This document shows, piece after piece, positions 34,707 to 43,744 of a stretch of DNA of 64,000 nucleotides. Position numbers and translations under genes: made by a program. Source of the DNA: Anaerolineales bacterium (lineage in GTDB: Bacteria > Chloroflexota > Anaerolineae > Anaerolineales > Villigracilaceae); contig JABTUU010000001.1 in the NCBI GenBank assembly GCA_015075275.1, positions 1,343,216 to 1,407,215 on the forward strand, in the 5' to 3' direction. Within the stretch, counting starts at the first letter, position 1, and every line of letters starts with the position of its first letter. A model generated the notes under the pieces. That model saw only the letters and a list, made by a program, of their open reading frames with translations, made no database searches and was not told where the DNA came from.

Positions 34707-35981
34707 ATGAAACGCTTATCTGTACTGCTTTCGTTGCTGATCCTCGCCAGCCTCGCCCTCGCGGCTTGCGGACCGGCGGCGACACAAGCGCCCGGAGGCT
34801 CTACCTCGGGCTACGAGTGCACCGACCCCCTCGGCTGCGTTAAGATCGGCCCCAGCGACCCCGTTCACATCGCATTTTGGGGCGTTCTCTCTGGCGCCGA
34901 CAGCACGCTCGGTGAAGACTCGAAGCGCGGCGTCGAAATCGCCATTGACGACAAAGGCGGCAAACTCTTCGGTCATGACATTTTGTTGACCTCTGAAGAC
35001 GCCGGTTGTACGCCTGAAGGCGGCGCGACCGCCGCTTCCAAACTGGCGACCGACACCTCCATCGTCGGTCTCGTCGGCTCCACCTGCTCGGACGAAACCG
35101 CTGGCGGTATCGCGGCAATCACCAAAGCCGGCTTAACCACCATCTCCCCAGCCAACACCCGCCCGTCCTTGACCAGCCCCGATCGCGGTCCTGACTACGA
35201 CGGCTACCTCCGCACCGCCCACAGCGACGCCTTCCAAGGCAAAGCCGTGGCTGAATTTGCGTACAACTTCCTCGGCGTTCGCAAAGCCGCCACCATTCAC
35301 GACGGCTCTGTATACGCTCAGGCGCTCCAACAGGTCTTTGTAGACAACTTCAAAGAACTCGGCGGCGAAATTGTCGCTCAAGAAGCGGTTGCCAAAGACG
35401 CTACGGACATGAAACCTGTGCTGACCACCATCGCGGCGAAGGGTCCTGAATTCCTGTACTACCCCGTCTTCGTTGCCGCGGGCGGCTTCATCACCGCGCA
35501 AGTTCGCGACGTGCCCGGCATGGAAAATGTGAAACTCGCCGGCTCCGACGGCATCTTCTCGCCCGATTTCTTGAAATCGGCGGGCCCGAACGTCGTCGGC
35601 GTGTACCTCTCCAGCCCTGACTTCAGCGCCTTCACCGGCGACTATGCCGGCTTCCTCGAGAAGCACAAGGCGAAGTACGGCGGTTCGACGCTCTCCACCT
35701 TCCACGCGCATGCGTACGACGCTGCGAACATTCTCTTCGCTGCGTTGGAGAAAGTCGCCGTTCAGGAAGCGGACGGAACCATTTATGTTCCGCGCAAAGC
35801 TCTGCGCGACGCGGTCTATGCCACTAAAGATTTCGCTGGCATCACTGGTAATTTGTCCTGCTCGCCCACCGGCGACTGCGGCGCTCCTGTGATCGCTGTC
35901 TACCAAGTTCAGAGCGATGATCCGGCCAGCTGGAATCCTGCCGATGCCGCTAACCCGAATCCCAAGAAAGTCTGGCCCTAA
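34707..35981 (+). CDS. livJ: Branched-chain amino acid ABC transporter substrate-binding lipoprotein
   Basis: A 424-residue periplasmic-binding protein of the LivJ/LivK type. The lipoprotein signal ends LALAACGPA (lipidated Cys about residue 20). The mature part has the family opening VHIAFWGVLSGADSTLGEDS, KLFGHDILLTSEDAGCTPEG, then LVGSTCSDET and AYDAANILFAALE. It captures Leu/Ile/Val or related substrates outside the membrane for the LivHMGF complex encoded downstream. GGAGGAG precedes the ATG. A hairpin terminator after it probably makes it more abundant than the permeases, as usual for such operons. Confidence 0.92.
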   Translation: MKRLSVLLSLLILASLALAACGPAATQAPGGSTSGYECTDPLGCVKIGPSDPVHIAFWGVLSGADSTLGEDSKRGVEIAIDDKGGKLFGHDILLTSEDAGCTPEGGATAASKLATDTSIVGLVGSTCSDETAGGIAAITKAGLTTISPANTRPSLTSPDRGPDYDGYLRTAHSDAFQGKAVAEFAYNFLGVRKAATIHDGSVYAQALQQVFVDNFKELGGEIVAQEAVAKDATDMKPVLTTIAAKGPEFLYYPVFVAAGGFITAQVRDVPGMENVKLAGSDGIFSPDFLKSAGPNVVGVYLSSPDFSAFTGDYAGFLEKHKAKYGGSTLSTFHAHAYDAANILFAALEKVAVQEADGTIYVPRKALRDAVYATKDFAGITGNLSCSPTGDCGAPVIAVYQVQSDDPASWNPADAANPNPKKVWP

Positions 35982-36003
35982 GCCCGGCGTTCAGTAATGT
36001 AGT

Positions 36004-36038
36004 AAAGAGCGGGGCAGTTTCACCGCCCCGCTCTTTTT
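36004..36038 (+). terminator. Hairpin terminator/attenuator between livJ and livH
   Basis: AAAGAGCGGGGC and GCCCCGCTCTTT form a 12-bp stem with a nine-base loop, followed by T residues. Partial read-through would lower permease expression relative to the binding protein. Confidence 0.88.
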
Positions 36039-36065
36039 ACTTTATTTCTTCAGTGAGGAGATCTC

Positions 36066-37133
36066 ATGCGCACGAGCATCAGTGAACGCGCGCTGGACGC
36101 AATCGTTAGCGGAGTTTTATGGGGATTCCGCATTTTGATCGTTCTAGCAATTATTATAGGAACCGTTCTCGCCATCCGCGCGGGAACATATACAAGGGCG
36201 CAATGGATTGACTTCGTGATCTTCGGCGTCGCTCAAGGCTCGATCTACGCCCTAATCGCCTTGGGTTACACCATGGTCTACGGAATTTTGCGCATGATCA
36301 ACTTCGCTCACGGCGATATTTTTATGACCGGGGCGTTCGGCGCTTACTTCACGGCGACTTGGTTAACAAAGATCGGCTTTACCGACCGCTATCCCGTTCT
36401 AGGATTAATGATCCCTATTCTTGTCGCTATGATCATTGCGACTTTAATCGCCATGCTGGTCGAACGAATCGCGTATCGCCCCCTGCGCGGAGCGCCGCGT
36501 TTAGTCCCGCTCATCAGCGCGATCGGGGCGTCTTTCTTTTTGGAATATTCCTTCCGCGGCATCTTTGGACCTGGAAAATACGCTTACCCTCCCATCAACG
36601 CACTGGAAGGCGAATGGGTCGTCTTAGGAATTGGCATTCTTAAAGTACATGTCGTCGTAATGGTCGCCGCCGGCATCATGATGGCGCTTCTGTACACTCT
36701 CGTCATGTACACCAAGGTCGGCAAAGCCATGCGGGCGGTATCGGAAAATCAAGACACCGCCGCACTCATGGGCATAGACGTCAACAAGACCATCGTCTCC
36801 ACTTTTGCGATCGGCGCTGCAATGGCGGGAGCGGCGGGCGTTCTCTTCTCGCTCGTGTACCGTCAAATTGACTGGTTCATGGGCTTTACTCCCGGCATCA
36901 AAGCGTTTACGGCGGCTGTATTAGGCGGCATCGGCAACATCCCCGGCGCAATGGTCGGCGGCTTGGTGCTTGGTGTGTTCGAATCGGTTGGACCATCGCT
37001 CTTCCTCGAAGGGCTTGGCATTATCCGCCCGTATCAACTTAAAGACGTGATCGCCTACACCATGCTGGTGATGATCCTGCTCTTCCGCCCGTCCGGCATC
37101 CTCGGCGAACGATTAACAAAGCAGAAAGCCTAA
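36066..37133 (+). CDS. livH: Branched-chain amino acid ABC permease LivH
   Basis: A 355-residue membrane protein with about eight to nine hydrophobic helices. Family landmarks are AQGSIYALIALGYTMVYGILRMINFAHGD (begins near residue 57), MRAVSENQDTAALMGIDVNK (the EAA-like ATPase contact), and FTAAVLGGIGNIPGAMVGGL. It forms the translocation pore with LivM. The N-terminus is about 50 residues longer than usual and contains an extra hydrophobic helix. GGAG precedes the ATG, and livM starts 2 bases after its stop. Confidence 0.92.
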   Translation: MRTSISERALDAIVSGVLWGFRILIVLAIIIGTVLAIRAGTYTRAQWIDFVIFGVAQGSIYALIALGYTMVYGILRMINFAHGDIFMTGAFGAYFTATWLTKIGFTDRYPVLGLMIPILVAMIIATLIAMLVERIAYRPLRGAPRLVPLISAIGASFFLEYSFRGIFGPGKYAYPPINALEGEWVVLGIGILKVHVVVMVAAGIMMALLYTLVMYTKVGKAMRAVSENQDTAALMGIDVNKTIVSTFAIGAAMAGAAGVLFSLVYRQIDWFMGFTPGIKAFTAAVLGGIGNIPGAMVGGLVLGVFESVGPSLFLEGLGIIRPYQLKDVIAYTMLVMILLFRPSGILGERLTKQKA

Positions 37134-37135
37134 CG

Positions 37136-38896
37136 ATGATGAACAACACAAATAAAGAAAATTCCCTTTGGGCTGCCATCAAAATTGGACTTCTAGGCGG
37201 AGCGGTCGCCCTCTTCATTTCTCTAGTCGGCATGGCGGAAGTTTTCAGTAAACGCGACGTGGTCGAAAAAACCATGACGCTCGGACAGTTTGTCTTGTTA
37301 GCGATCAGCGTGGCAAGCGGTTTACTCGCCGCCCGCCGGACCGCCGCTTTGCTGGACAAACCCAACACCGCCTCTCAAGCAGCTGCCGGTCTCATCGCAG
37401 GTTTTTTCTCAGCCGCGATTCTCACTCTCTTCGTTATCATCGGCGCGAAAATTAACATCCGCACCGTCTTCTTAAACGCTTCGCCCGGCTTATACAGCAT
37501 GCTCACGCTCAATCAAGGCGTAAGCGGCGTATGGATATTGCCAGCCGCTGGCGCTGTTTCGGGCTTACTCGGCGCGCTCTCTCTATCTCTGCCAAACGCC
37601 GTCCGCCGTCCGCTCTTTCACGCCATACTCTTCATCTTCTTTATGGCGCTGTTCTCCGGCTTATTCCGCGTTGTGATGATTAATCAAAGCGGCTTCTGGG
37701 AAAAGACGGCTAAATATCTCTTCAGCCAAACCGGCATGACGCGCCCTGGCGCAGCTATCTTCTTTGCGCTAGTAGTCGCCATTTCCGCTTTCTGGTCGGC
37801 AAAAGGGCAGGCAATCAAAACCAATGTTGCCAACCTGCCTAAAGGAAGGCAAATTGGTTTACGGGTTATTGCCTTCGCCGTAATCGCGTTCATAGCGCTG
37901 GGATTGCCGCTGGTTTCCGGCGCCTTCATCGCACAAGTAATCGTGATTGTCGCGCTCTTCATCCTCATGGGGCTAGGACTGAACATCACTCTCGGCTTCG
38001 CGGGCTTACTCGATCTCGGCTTCGTGGCATTCTACGCCATCGGCGCATACACGGTCGGGCTGCTGACCTCTTATGGGCAATACGGACTGCAACATATCTC
38101 TTTTTGGGCTGCCATTCCTCTCGCCGTCTTAGTGGCAATGGCGGCTGGGTTCACGCTTGGCTTGCCCGTCTTAGGCGTGCGCGGAGATTATCTCGCTATC
38201 GCAACGCTGGGCTTCGGCGAAATTGTCCGCCTCTTGGCAGGCTCCGACTTCCTCGCCAAATACTTCGGCGGACCGCAAGGCATCATTGGCATCCAAAAAC
38301 CTTGTATCGGCGTCCTGGGAGAATTTACCAAAGTTGACGTTCCGCGCGTTTGCTACAGTCTATTCGACGCCGCGAAACCGGGCATCGAACTTAGCACCCC
38401 GCAGAGCATCTACTACATCGCCGTCGCCAGCGCCATCTTAATCGCTTTCGTCTCCTGGCGCTTACGCGAATCACGGCTGGGGCGCGCCTGGATGGCGATC
38501 CGCGAAGACGAAGACGTAGCCGAAGCGTTGGGCGTTAATCTGATCCAGACAAAACTGCTCGCTTATATGCTCGGCGCGGCAATGGCTGGACTGGGCGGCG
38601 CAATCTTCGCGACATTGATCGGCTCCATTTTCGCGACTAGTATGCAGCTGATCGTCTCCATTAACGTAGCGTCGCTTATCATCGTCGGCGGCATGGGAAG
38701 CATTCCGGGCGTGATCGTAGGCGCAATCGCCCTCATCGGGCTCCCGGAACTGTTGCGCGAAGTATCTGAATTCCGCTACTTACTTTACGGCGCGACGTTG
38801 ATCATCATGATGCTCGCCAAACCAGAAGGGCTCTGGCCCTCGAAAACCACCCAGCGCGAGTTGCACCATCTCGACGCCGGAACAAGCGCGGAGTAG
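37136..38896 (+). CDS. livM: Branched-chain amino acid ABC permease LivM, long N-terminal domain
   Basis: A 586-residue permease. The core (about residues 265-575) has GLNITLGFAGLLDLGFVAFY, LGVRGDYLAIATLGFGEIVR, IREDEDVAEALGVNL, and GSIPGVIVGAIALIGLPELL. About 250 residues precede it with six or so extra hydrophobic helices, whereas LivM is normally 300-420 residues. The extra domain is not similar to a substrate-binding or ATPase part that I recognise. It is in one operon with livH, livG and livF. Confidence 0.92.
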   Translation: MMNNTNKENSLWAAIKIGLLGGAVALFISLVGMAEVFSKRDVVEKTMTLGQFVLLAISVASGLLAARRTAALLDKPNTASQAAAGLIAGFFSAAILTLFVIIGAKINIRTVFLNASPGLYSMLTLNQGVSGVWILPAAGAVSGLLGALSLSLPNAVRRPLFHAILFIFFMALFSGLFRVVMINQSGFWEKTAKYLFSQTGMTRPGAAIFFALVVAISAFWSAKGQAIKTNVANLPKGRQIGLRVIAFAVIAFIALGLPLVSGAFIAQVIVIVALFILMGLGLNITLGFAGLLDLGFVAFYAIGAYTVGLLTSYGQYGLQHISFWAAIPLAVLVAMAAGFTLGLPVLGVRGDYLAIATLGFGEIVRLLAGSDFLAKYFGGPQGIIGIQKPCIGVLGEFTKVDVPRVCYSLFDAAKPGIELSTPQSIYYIAVASAILIAFVSWRLRESRLGRAWMAIREDEDVAEALGVNLIQTKLLAYMLGAAMAGLGGAIFATLIGSIFATSMQLIVSINVASLIIVGGMGSIPGVIVGAIALIGLPELLREVSEFRYLLYGATLIIMMLAKPEGLWPSKTTQRELHHLDAGTSAE

Positions 38897-38907
38897 AGGG
38901 GCTCGCT

Positions 38908-39726
38908 ATGACAGCTATTCTCACTACCAAAAACGTCACGAAACGATTCGGGGGGCTTGTCGCCGTCAATTCGGTTGACTTCCAAATCCCCGATCAATCC
39001 ATCGTTTCCATCATCGGACCGAATGGCGCCGGCAAAACGACTTTCTTCAACTGTATTACCGGCTTCGGAAAACCAGATGAAGGTGAAATCATCTTCGAAG
39101 GCGCGCCCATTCACGGTCTCCGCGCCGACCAGATCTCGCATCTGGGCGTTTCACGCACCTACCAAAACATTCGTTTATTCGCGGAAATGACCGCCCTGGA
39201 AAACATCCTCGTCGGTCAACATACCTTCTTACATGCCAGTTGGATCAGCGCCGTGTTGGGCTTGCCTAGCGTGCGTAAAGAAGAAAAAGACGCGCTCAAC
39301 GAAGCCAAGCGTCTGCTCGATTTCGTCGGGCTAAAAGGACATGGCGACACTCTGGCGCGCAACCTCCCCTACGGCGCGCAACGCCGGCTAGAGATCGCGC
39401 GCGCGCTTGCGACCAGACCCAAGCTGCTTCTACTGGACGAACCATCGGCGGGCATGAATCCGAGCGAGAGTGAAGACCTCACCGTCTTCATCCGCCGGCT
39501 GCGCGACGAAGTCGGAATCACCATCTTGCTTATCGAACATCATATGCGCGTGGTCATGGGCATTTCTGAAAATATCACTGTGCTCGACTACGGCGAAAAG
39601 ATCGCCGAAGGTTCGCCTAAAGAAATTCAGAGCAACCCGCGCGTGATCGAAGCCTATCTCGGTCGCGGCGCCGCGACCGAAGGCATGGAAGACGCGCACG
39701 AACGCCATCAAAAGAAGGGAGGGTAG
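38908..39726 (+). CDS. livG: Branched-chain amino acid ABC ATPase LivG
   Basis: A 272-residue ATP-binding subunit. Walker A IIGPNGAGKTTFFNC (about 32-46), the LivG-specific segment LGVSRTYQNIRLFAEMTALE (Q-loop), signature LPYGAQRRLEIARAL, Walker B LLLLDEPSAGMN and the switch His in LLIEHHMRVVMG. It pairs with LivF to drive import. It lies 11 bases after livM and 5 before livF. Confidence 0.94.
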   Translation: MTAILTTKNVTKRFGGLVAVNSVDFQIPDQSIVSIIGPNGAGKTTFFNCITGFGKPDEGEIIFEGAPIHGLRADQISHLGVSRTYQNIRLFAEMTALENILVGQHTFLHASWISAVLGLPSVRKEEKDALNEAKRLLDFVGLKGHGDTLARNLPYGAQRRLEIARALATRPKLLLLDEPSAGMNPSESEDLTVFIRRLRDEVGITILLIEHHMRVVMGISENITVLDYGEKIAEGSPKEIQSNPRVIEAYLGRGAATEGMEDAHERHQKKGG

Positions 39727-39731
39727 CGCGC

Positions 39732-40445
39732 ATGTCCATGCTCACCGTCAATAACGTTCACACATACTATGGCAGCATCCATGCTCTACGAGGCATCAAT
39801 CTCACCATCGAGCAGGGCGAGATCGTCACACTGATCGGCGGAAACGGCGCCGGCAAAACGACGACGCTCCGCACAATCTCCGGGCTGTTGAAGCCTGCTC
39901 AGGGCGAGATTACACTGGAAGGCGACGATTTACTCCGCTACAAGCCGCACGAGATCGTGTACAAAGGTCTCTCTATGGTGCCTGAAGGACGCGGCGTATT
40001 CGCCCGCATGTCTGTGCTGGAAAACCTTGAAATGGGCGCGTTTAGCCGCAATAACAAGCAGGAGATCGCCCGCAATCTCGATCACGTCATGACGCTTTTT
40101 CCGCGTCTCAAAGAAAGACGGACGCAATTAGCCGGCACGCTCTCCGGCGGCGAACAGCAAATGCTCGCCACCGGGCGCGCATTAATGGCTGAGCCGCGCA
40201 TCCTGCTGTTGGACGAACCGTCCATGGGGCTCGCGCCTGTGCTGGTCGAATTGATCTTCGACACCATCGTGCAAATCAACAAAGAAGGCGTCACGATCCT
40301 GCTCGTAGAACAGAACGCCCTTATGGCGCTGTCTATCGCGCATCGCGGATACGTCCTCCAAACCGGCGAGATCGTGCTTAGCGATAAAGCCGAAAAACTT
40401 AAGAGCGACCCCGAAGTACAAAAAGCCTATCTCGGCATTGAGTAA
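39732..40445 (+). CDS. livF: Branched-chain amino acid ABC ATPase LivF
   Basis: A 237-residue ATPase. Walker A LIGGNGAGKTTTLRTISG (about 34-51), SMVPEGRGVFARMSVLENLE (LivF hallmark), signature LSGGEQQMLATGRAL, Walker B ILLLDEPSMGLAP and switch LLVEQNALMAL. It is the last gene of the operon, followed by a strong terminator. Confidence 0.94.
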   Translation: MSMLTVNNVHTYYGSIHALRGINLTIEQGEIVTLIGGNGAGKTTTLRTISGLLKPAQGEITLEGDDLLRYKPHEIVYKGLSMVPEGRGVFARMSVLENLEMGAFSRNNKQEIARNLDHVMTLFPRLKERRTQLAGTLSGGEQQMLATGRALMAEPRILLLDEPSMGLAPVLVELIFDTIVQINKEGVTILLVEQNALMALSIAHRGYVLQTGEIVLSDKAEKLKSDPEVQKAYLGIE

Positions 40446-40460
40446 ACGCAAGCGAACTTA

Positions 40461-40496
40461 AAAAAGCGCAGAGGAGAAACGCCTCTGCGCTTTTTT
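40461..40496 (+). terminator. Rho-independent terminator of the liv operon
   Basis: AAAAGCGCAGAGG and CCTCTGCGCTTTT form a stem of 13 bp with a T6 run on the plus strand; A residues on the left would also allow function in reverse. Confidence 0.9.
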
Positions 40497-40540
40497 CTAC
40501 CACACAGCGAGCGAACGCTCGCCCTCAGCTAGGAGGTTAT

Positions 40541-41530
40541 ATGCGAATCCTGAACGCCGATGAAGTCCGACGCGCCCTACCGATGAAAGCAGCCATCGCC
40601 GCCATGAAAGACGCCTACGCTTCTCTTTCCGATGGGACGGCTGTCGCGCCGTTGCGGGCGCGTCTGTCTATTCCCAGCCGCGACGCGCTCAGCCTATTCA
40701 TGCCCGCCTACATGAAAACAGACTCTACGGAAGCGCTCGCTATAAAGATCGTCTCACTATATCCCTCCAACCCTCCGCGCGGGCTTGCCTACATCCAAGC
40801 CGCCGTAATAGTCTTCGACGCAGAGACCGGGCGCGCCATCGCGCTTCTTGAAGGCAGTTCGCTTACCGCCATCCGCACCGGCGCTGGAAGCGGCGCGGCA
40901 GTAGACTTACTAGCGCGTAAAGACAGCCGCGTTCTAGCGATCTTCGGAGCGGGTCCGCAGGCGCGGACTCAAATCGAAGCGGCGTGCGCCGTCCGCCAAA
41001 TTGAAACCGTGTGGGTATACAGCCTGAACAAAGAACATGCCGAGGAGTTCGCCAAAGACATGGCGGGACACAATTCTATACCGCGCGACATCCGCGTTGC
41101 GGAGAATCCGCCGCAAGCAGTGAGAGAGGCGGATATTATCTGCTCGGCGACAACTTCGGCTGCGCCTGTTTTTGCCGATCGCGACGTGAAGCTCGGAACG
41201 CACATCAGCGCGATCGGCTCATACACGCCGGAGATGCAGGAAATCCCCGCTGAAACCATTCAGCGCGCCCGCGTCATCGTGGATTCGCGCTCCGCCGCCT
41301 TAGCCGAAACCGGCGATTTGATCGCGCCGCTGCGCACAGGCATGATCGCAGAAGAGCATATTGCGGCGGAACTTGGCGAGGTTGTCTTAGGTCGCAAAGC
41401 GGGCAGACGCTCGGAAAATGAGATCACCTACTTTAAATCCGTAGGCGTGGCGGTGCAAGATGCCGTCGCGGCGCAGATCGCCTTAAAGAACGCTCATGCC
41501 ATGAACCTCGGGGTTGAAGTAGAATTTTGA
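40541..41530 (+). CDS. Ornithine cyclodeaminase/mu-crystallin family enzyme
   Basis: A 329-residue NAD(P)-dependent enzyme. Core landmarks are KIVSLYPSNPPRGLAYIQA (substrate side), LTAIRTGAGSGAAVDLLARK (about 108-127), the Rossmann motif LAIFGAGPQARTQIEAACAV (about 131-150), and VKLGTHISAIGSYTPEMQEI. Members include ornithine cyclodeaminase, alanine and ketimine dehydrogenases, so the exact reaction is open. TAGGAGG lies close to the ATG. It follows the liv operon after a terminator, and a link to amino acid catabolism is plausible. Confidence 0.88.
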   Translation: MRILNADEVRRALPMKAAIAAMKDAYASLSDGTAVAPLRARLSIPSRDALSLFMPAYMKTDSTEALAIKIVSLYPSNPPRGLAYIQAAVIVFDAETGRAIALLEGSSLTAIRTGAGSGAAVDLLARKDSRVLAIFGAGPQARTQIEAACAVRQIETVWVYSLNKEHAEEFAKDMAGHNSIPRDIRVAENPPQAVREADIICSATTSAAPVFADRDVKLGTHISAIGSYTPEMQEIPAETIQRARVIVDSRSAALAETGDLIAPLRTGMIAEEHIAAELGEVVLGRKAGRRSENEITYFKSVGVAVQDAVAAQIALKNAHAMNLGVEVEF

Positions 41531-41624
41531 CGGTTGCGTAGGAACAGACCTGCGCGTCCGTTTTTATAATTACTTTGATGAACAGCGAGACAGACAGATC
41601 GCGTCCGCCCACACAGATAACATT

Positions 41625-42752
41625 ATGCCTTCCGCAGAAATCATTACCATCGGCACAGAAATACTCCTCGGCGAGATCGTAGATACGAATACGCGCTATA
41701 TCGCGCGCGCGTTGCGCGGCATGGGCGTAGACTTGTTTCGCACGGTCACGATCGGCGATAACGCCGAACGAATTGCGGACGCCATTCGCAATTCCATGCA
41801 TCGCGCCGAGATCGTCATCACGACCGGCGGGTTGGGTCCTACGGTGGACGATCCTACGCGCGAAGCCGTCGCCCGTGCGGCGGGAGTCGAACTGGAATAC
41901 CGCGAGAACCTTTGGGCGCAAGTCGTCGAAGCGATCTCACGCTACGGACGCCAACCGTCCGAAAATCAAAAGCGACAGGCGTACGCGCCAAAAGGAGCGC
42001 TGGGAATTAAGAACCCCGTCGGCACCGCGCCCTGCTTTATCGTCGAAACAGAAAGAAACGCAGTCGTGTCGTTGCCCGGCGTTCCGAATGAAATGGAACA
42101 AATTTTTCACGAGTCTATTGTTCCATATTTACAAAAGCGTTTCAACCTCGATGAAATTATTAAAATACGGATTCTGCATTGCGCGGGTTTAGGCGAAGGG
42201 ACGATTGACGAGAAGATCGCCGACCTCGAAGCGCTGGGCAATCCCACCGTCGGTCTCGCCGCGCATACCGGCGTTGTAGACATCCGCATTGCCGCGAAAG
42301 CAAAAAGGGAATCTGAAGCCGATAGAATGATCGCGGACATCGAAGCTGACCTTCGCGAGCGGCTTGGAACCGCCGTCTTCGGCGCAGATGAAGACACGCT
42401 TGAGGCTGTCGCCCTCCGCGTCACAGCCAACCGCGGCTGGAGTTTGATCGGCTTGGAATCAAATTTAAACGGCTTGCTCGCGCAAAAGATTCCGCAGACC
42501 ATTTCCGCCGCCGACCTCCGCCCTACCGCGCTTCTCAAAACGTTGCGCGCGACGCTCTATTCCGCGCACGCCGACGTCGCATTGGGCGTTATCGTTAACT
42601 TCGAAGATCGTTCCGCCGATCTGGCGCTCATTGCGCCGCGCTTCGAGGAAATCCGTCGCGTTACTTATGGCGGACCGCCGCGCAGTTTACCCCAATGGGC
42701 ATTAAATCTCGCGCTCGATTGGTTGCGCCGCCATGCGTTGGAGAGCGGATGA
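41625..42752 (+). CDS. cinA: CinA family protein with altered C-terminal amidase domain
   Basis: A 375-residue protein. The N-terminal COG1058/MoCF-like domain is standard: SAEIITIGTEILLGEIVDTN (3-22), ITTGGLGPTVDDPTREAVAR (about 66-85), and SLPGVPNEMEQIFHESIVPY (about 149-168). The C-terminal part, where CinA has the NMN amidohydrolase (PncC) domain with A-E-S-C-T-G-G, instead reads LIGLESNLNGLLAQKI. It is about 40 residues shorter than usual, so the catalytic Ser-Cys-Thr segment is missing. The pyrophosphatase half may work alone. It overlaps the M14 peptidase gene by 4 bases. Confidence 0.83.
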   Translation: MPSAEIITIGTEILLGEIVDTNTRYIARALRGMGVDLFRTVTIGDNAERIADAIRNSMHRAEIVITTGGLGPTVDDPTREAVARAAGVELEYRENLWAQVVEAISRYGRQPSENQKRQAYAPKGALGIKNPVGTAPCFIVETERNAVVSLPGVPNEMEQIFHESIVPYLQKRFNLDEIIKIRILHCAGLGEGTIDEKIADLEALGNPTVGLAAHTGVVDIRIAAKAKRESEADRMIADIEADLRERLGTAVFGADEDTLEAVALRVTANRGWSLIGLESNLNGLLAQKIPQTISAADLRPTALLKTLRATLYSAHADVALGVIVNFEDRSADLALIAPRFEEIRRVTYGGPPRSLPQWALNLALDWLRRHALESG

Positions 42753-43720
42753 AGACGCGCAAGAGGTCGCAGAACGCATGGATATTTCTCGTTTGGGCGC
42801 TGAATGGCATCGTGGCGGTTTGCCTGTTCGCAGTCGTGGCGTTTTATTTAACGAATCGCTCCGCATCGGCGATCGCTCCCGTCGCGACTCCATCGTCTGT
42901 GTCTAACGCCAACGCTAACGCCGCCCCGACTCAACACATCCTACCGACGCTCACGCCGAATCCATTCTATACGCCTTTTGTATTTGAAAGCGCCACGCCG
43001 TTCCATCTGCAAAACGGACCGTCGTCCATAATCATCGGATATTCGCTCATGGGGCGTCCTATCGAAGCCTATACGTTCGGCGACGGCAAACGCGAATACC
43101 TGGTCGTCGCAGGCATTCACGGCGGCTACGAATGGAACACCATCGAACTGGCGGACGAACTGATCATCTACTTCAACGATCATCCCGAAGCGATTCCCGA
43201 CCGTGCGAAACTACACATCATTCGCAATATGAATCCCGACGGCGAAGCGCGCATCCACGGCGTGGATGGACGCGTTAATAACAATGGCGTGGACTTGAAT
43301 CGCAACTTTCCCAGCGACAACTGGGTCGCCGAGTGGGATCGCGACGGCTGCTGGATCTACCGCCCGACCACCGGCGGACTCTACGGCGGTTCGGAGCCCG
43401 AAACGCAAACAATCATGAAATTTATCGAAGCGCGCTCCATTGCCGCCTTAATCAGTTATCACAGCGCGGCGCTGGGCGTCTTCCCCGGCGGCGCGCCGTG
43501 GACTCGCGAATCCAAGAAACTCGCAGCCTTGCTCGCCAAAGAGACCCGCTACTCCTATCCGCCCATAGATACCGGCTGCGTATACACCGGCACACTCGCC
43601 GATTGGGCGGTTGAAAACGGAGTTGGCGCGGCAGTGGATATGGAATTGCGCGATCATAAAAACACCGATTTCGCGGCGAACCTGAAAGCGGTGCAAGCGC
43701 TGCTGAATTTCACGCCATGA
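42749..43720 (+). CDS. Membrane-anchored M14 zinc carboxypeptidase (MpaA-like)
   Basis: A 323-residue protein. An N-terminal TM helix (about 11-33) and a Pro/Ala-rich linker place the catalytic domain outside. The M14 domain has VVAGIHGGYEWNTIELADEL (zinc His and Glu), IIRNMNPDGEARIHG, NNGVDLNRNFPSDNW (substrate Asn-Arg), ALISYHSAALGVFPG (third zinc His) and AAVDMELRDHKNTDF (catalytic Glu). These features match gamma-D-Glu-diaminopimelate and related carboxypeptidases acting on wall peptides. I chose the ATG at 42749, which overlaps cinA as ATGA. Confidence 0.87.
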   Translation: MKTRKRSQNAWIFLVWALNGIVAVCLFAVVAFYLTNRSASAIAPVATPSSVSNANANAAPTQHILPTLTPNPFYTPFVFESATPFHLQNGPSSIIIGYSLMGRPIEAYTFGDGKREYLVVAGIHGGYEWNTIELADELIIYFNDHPEAIPDRAKLHIIRNMNPDGEARIHGVDGRVNNNGVDLNRNFPSDNWVAEWDRDGCWIYRPTTGGLYGGSEPETQTIMKFIEARSIAALISYHSAALGVFPGGAPWTRESKKLAALLAKETRYSYPPIDTGCVYTGTLADWAVENGVGAAVDMELRDHKNTDFAANLKAVQALLNFTP

Positions 43721-43744
43721 CTTTATTATAGAAAGGATCATCTT

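Noticed and set aside
35133..35906. 257-codon minus-strand frame opposite livJ
   Set aside because: Antisense to a recognised binding protein; no start signal.
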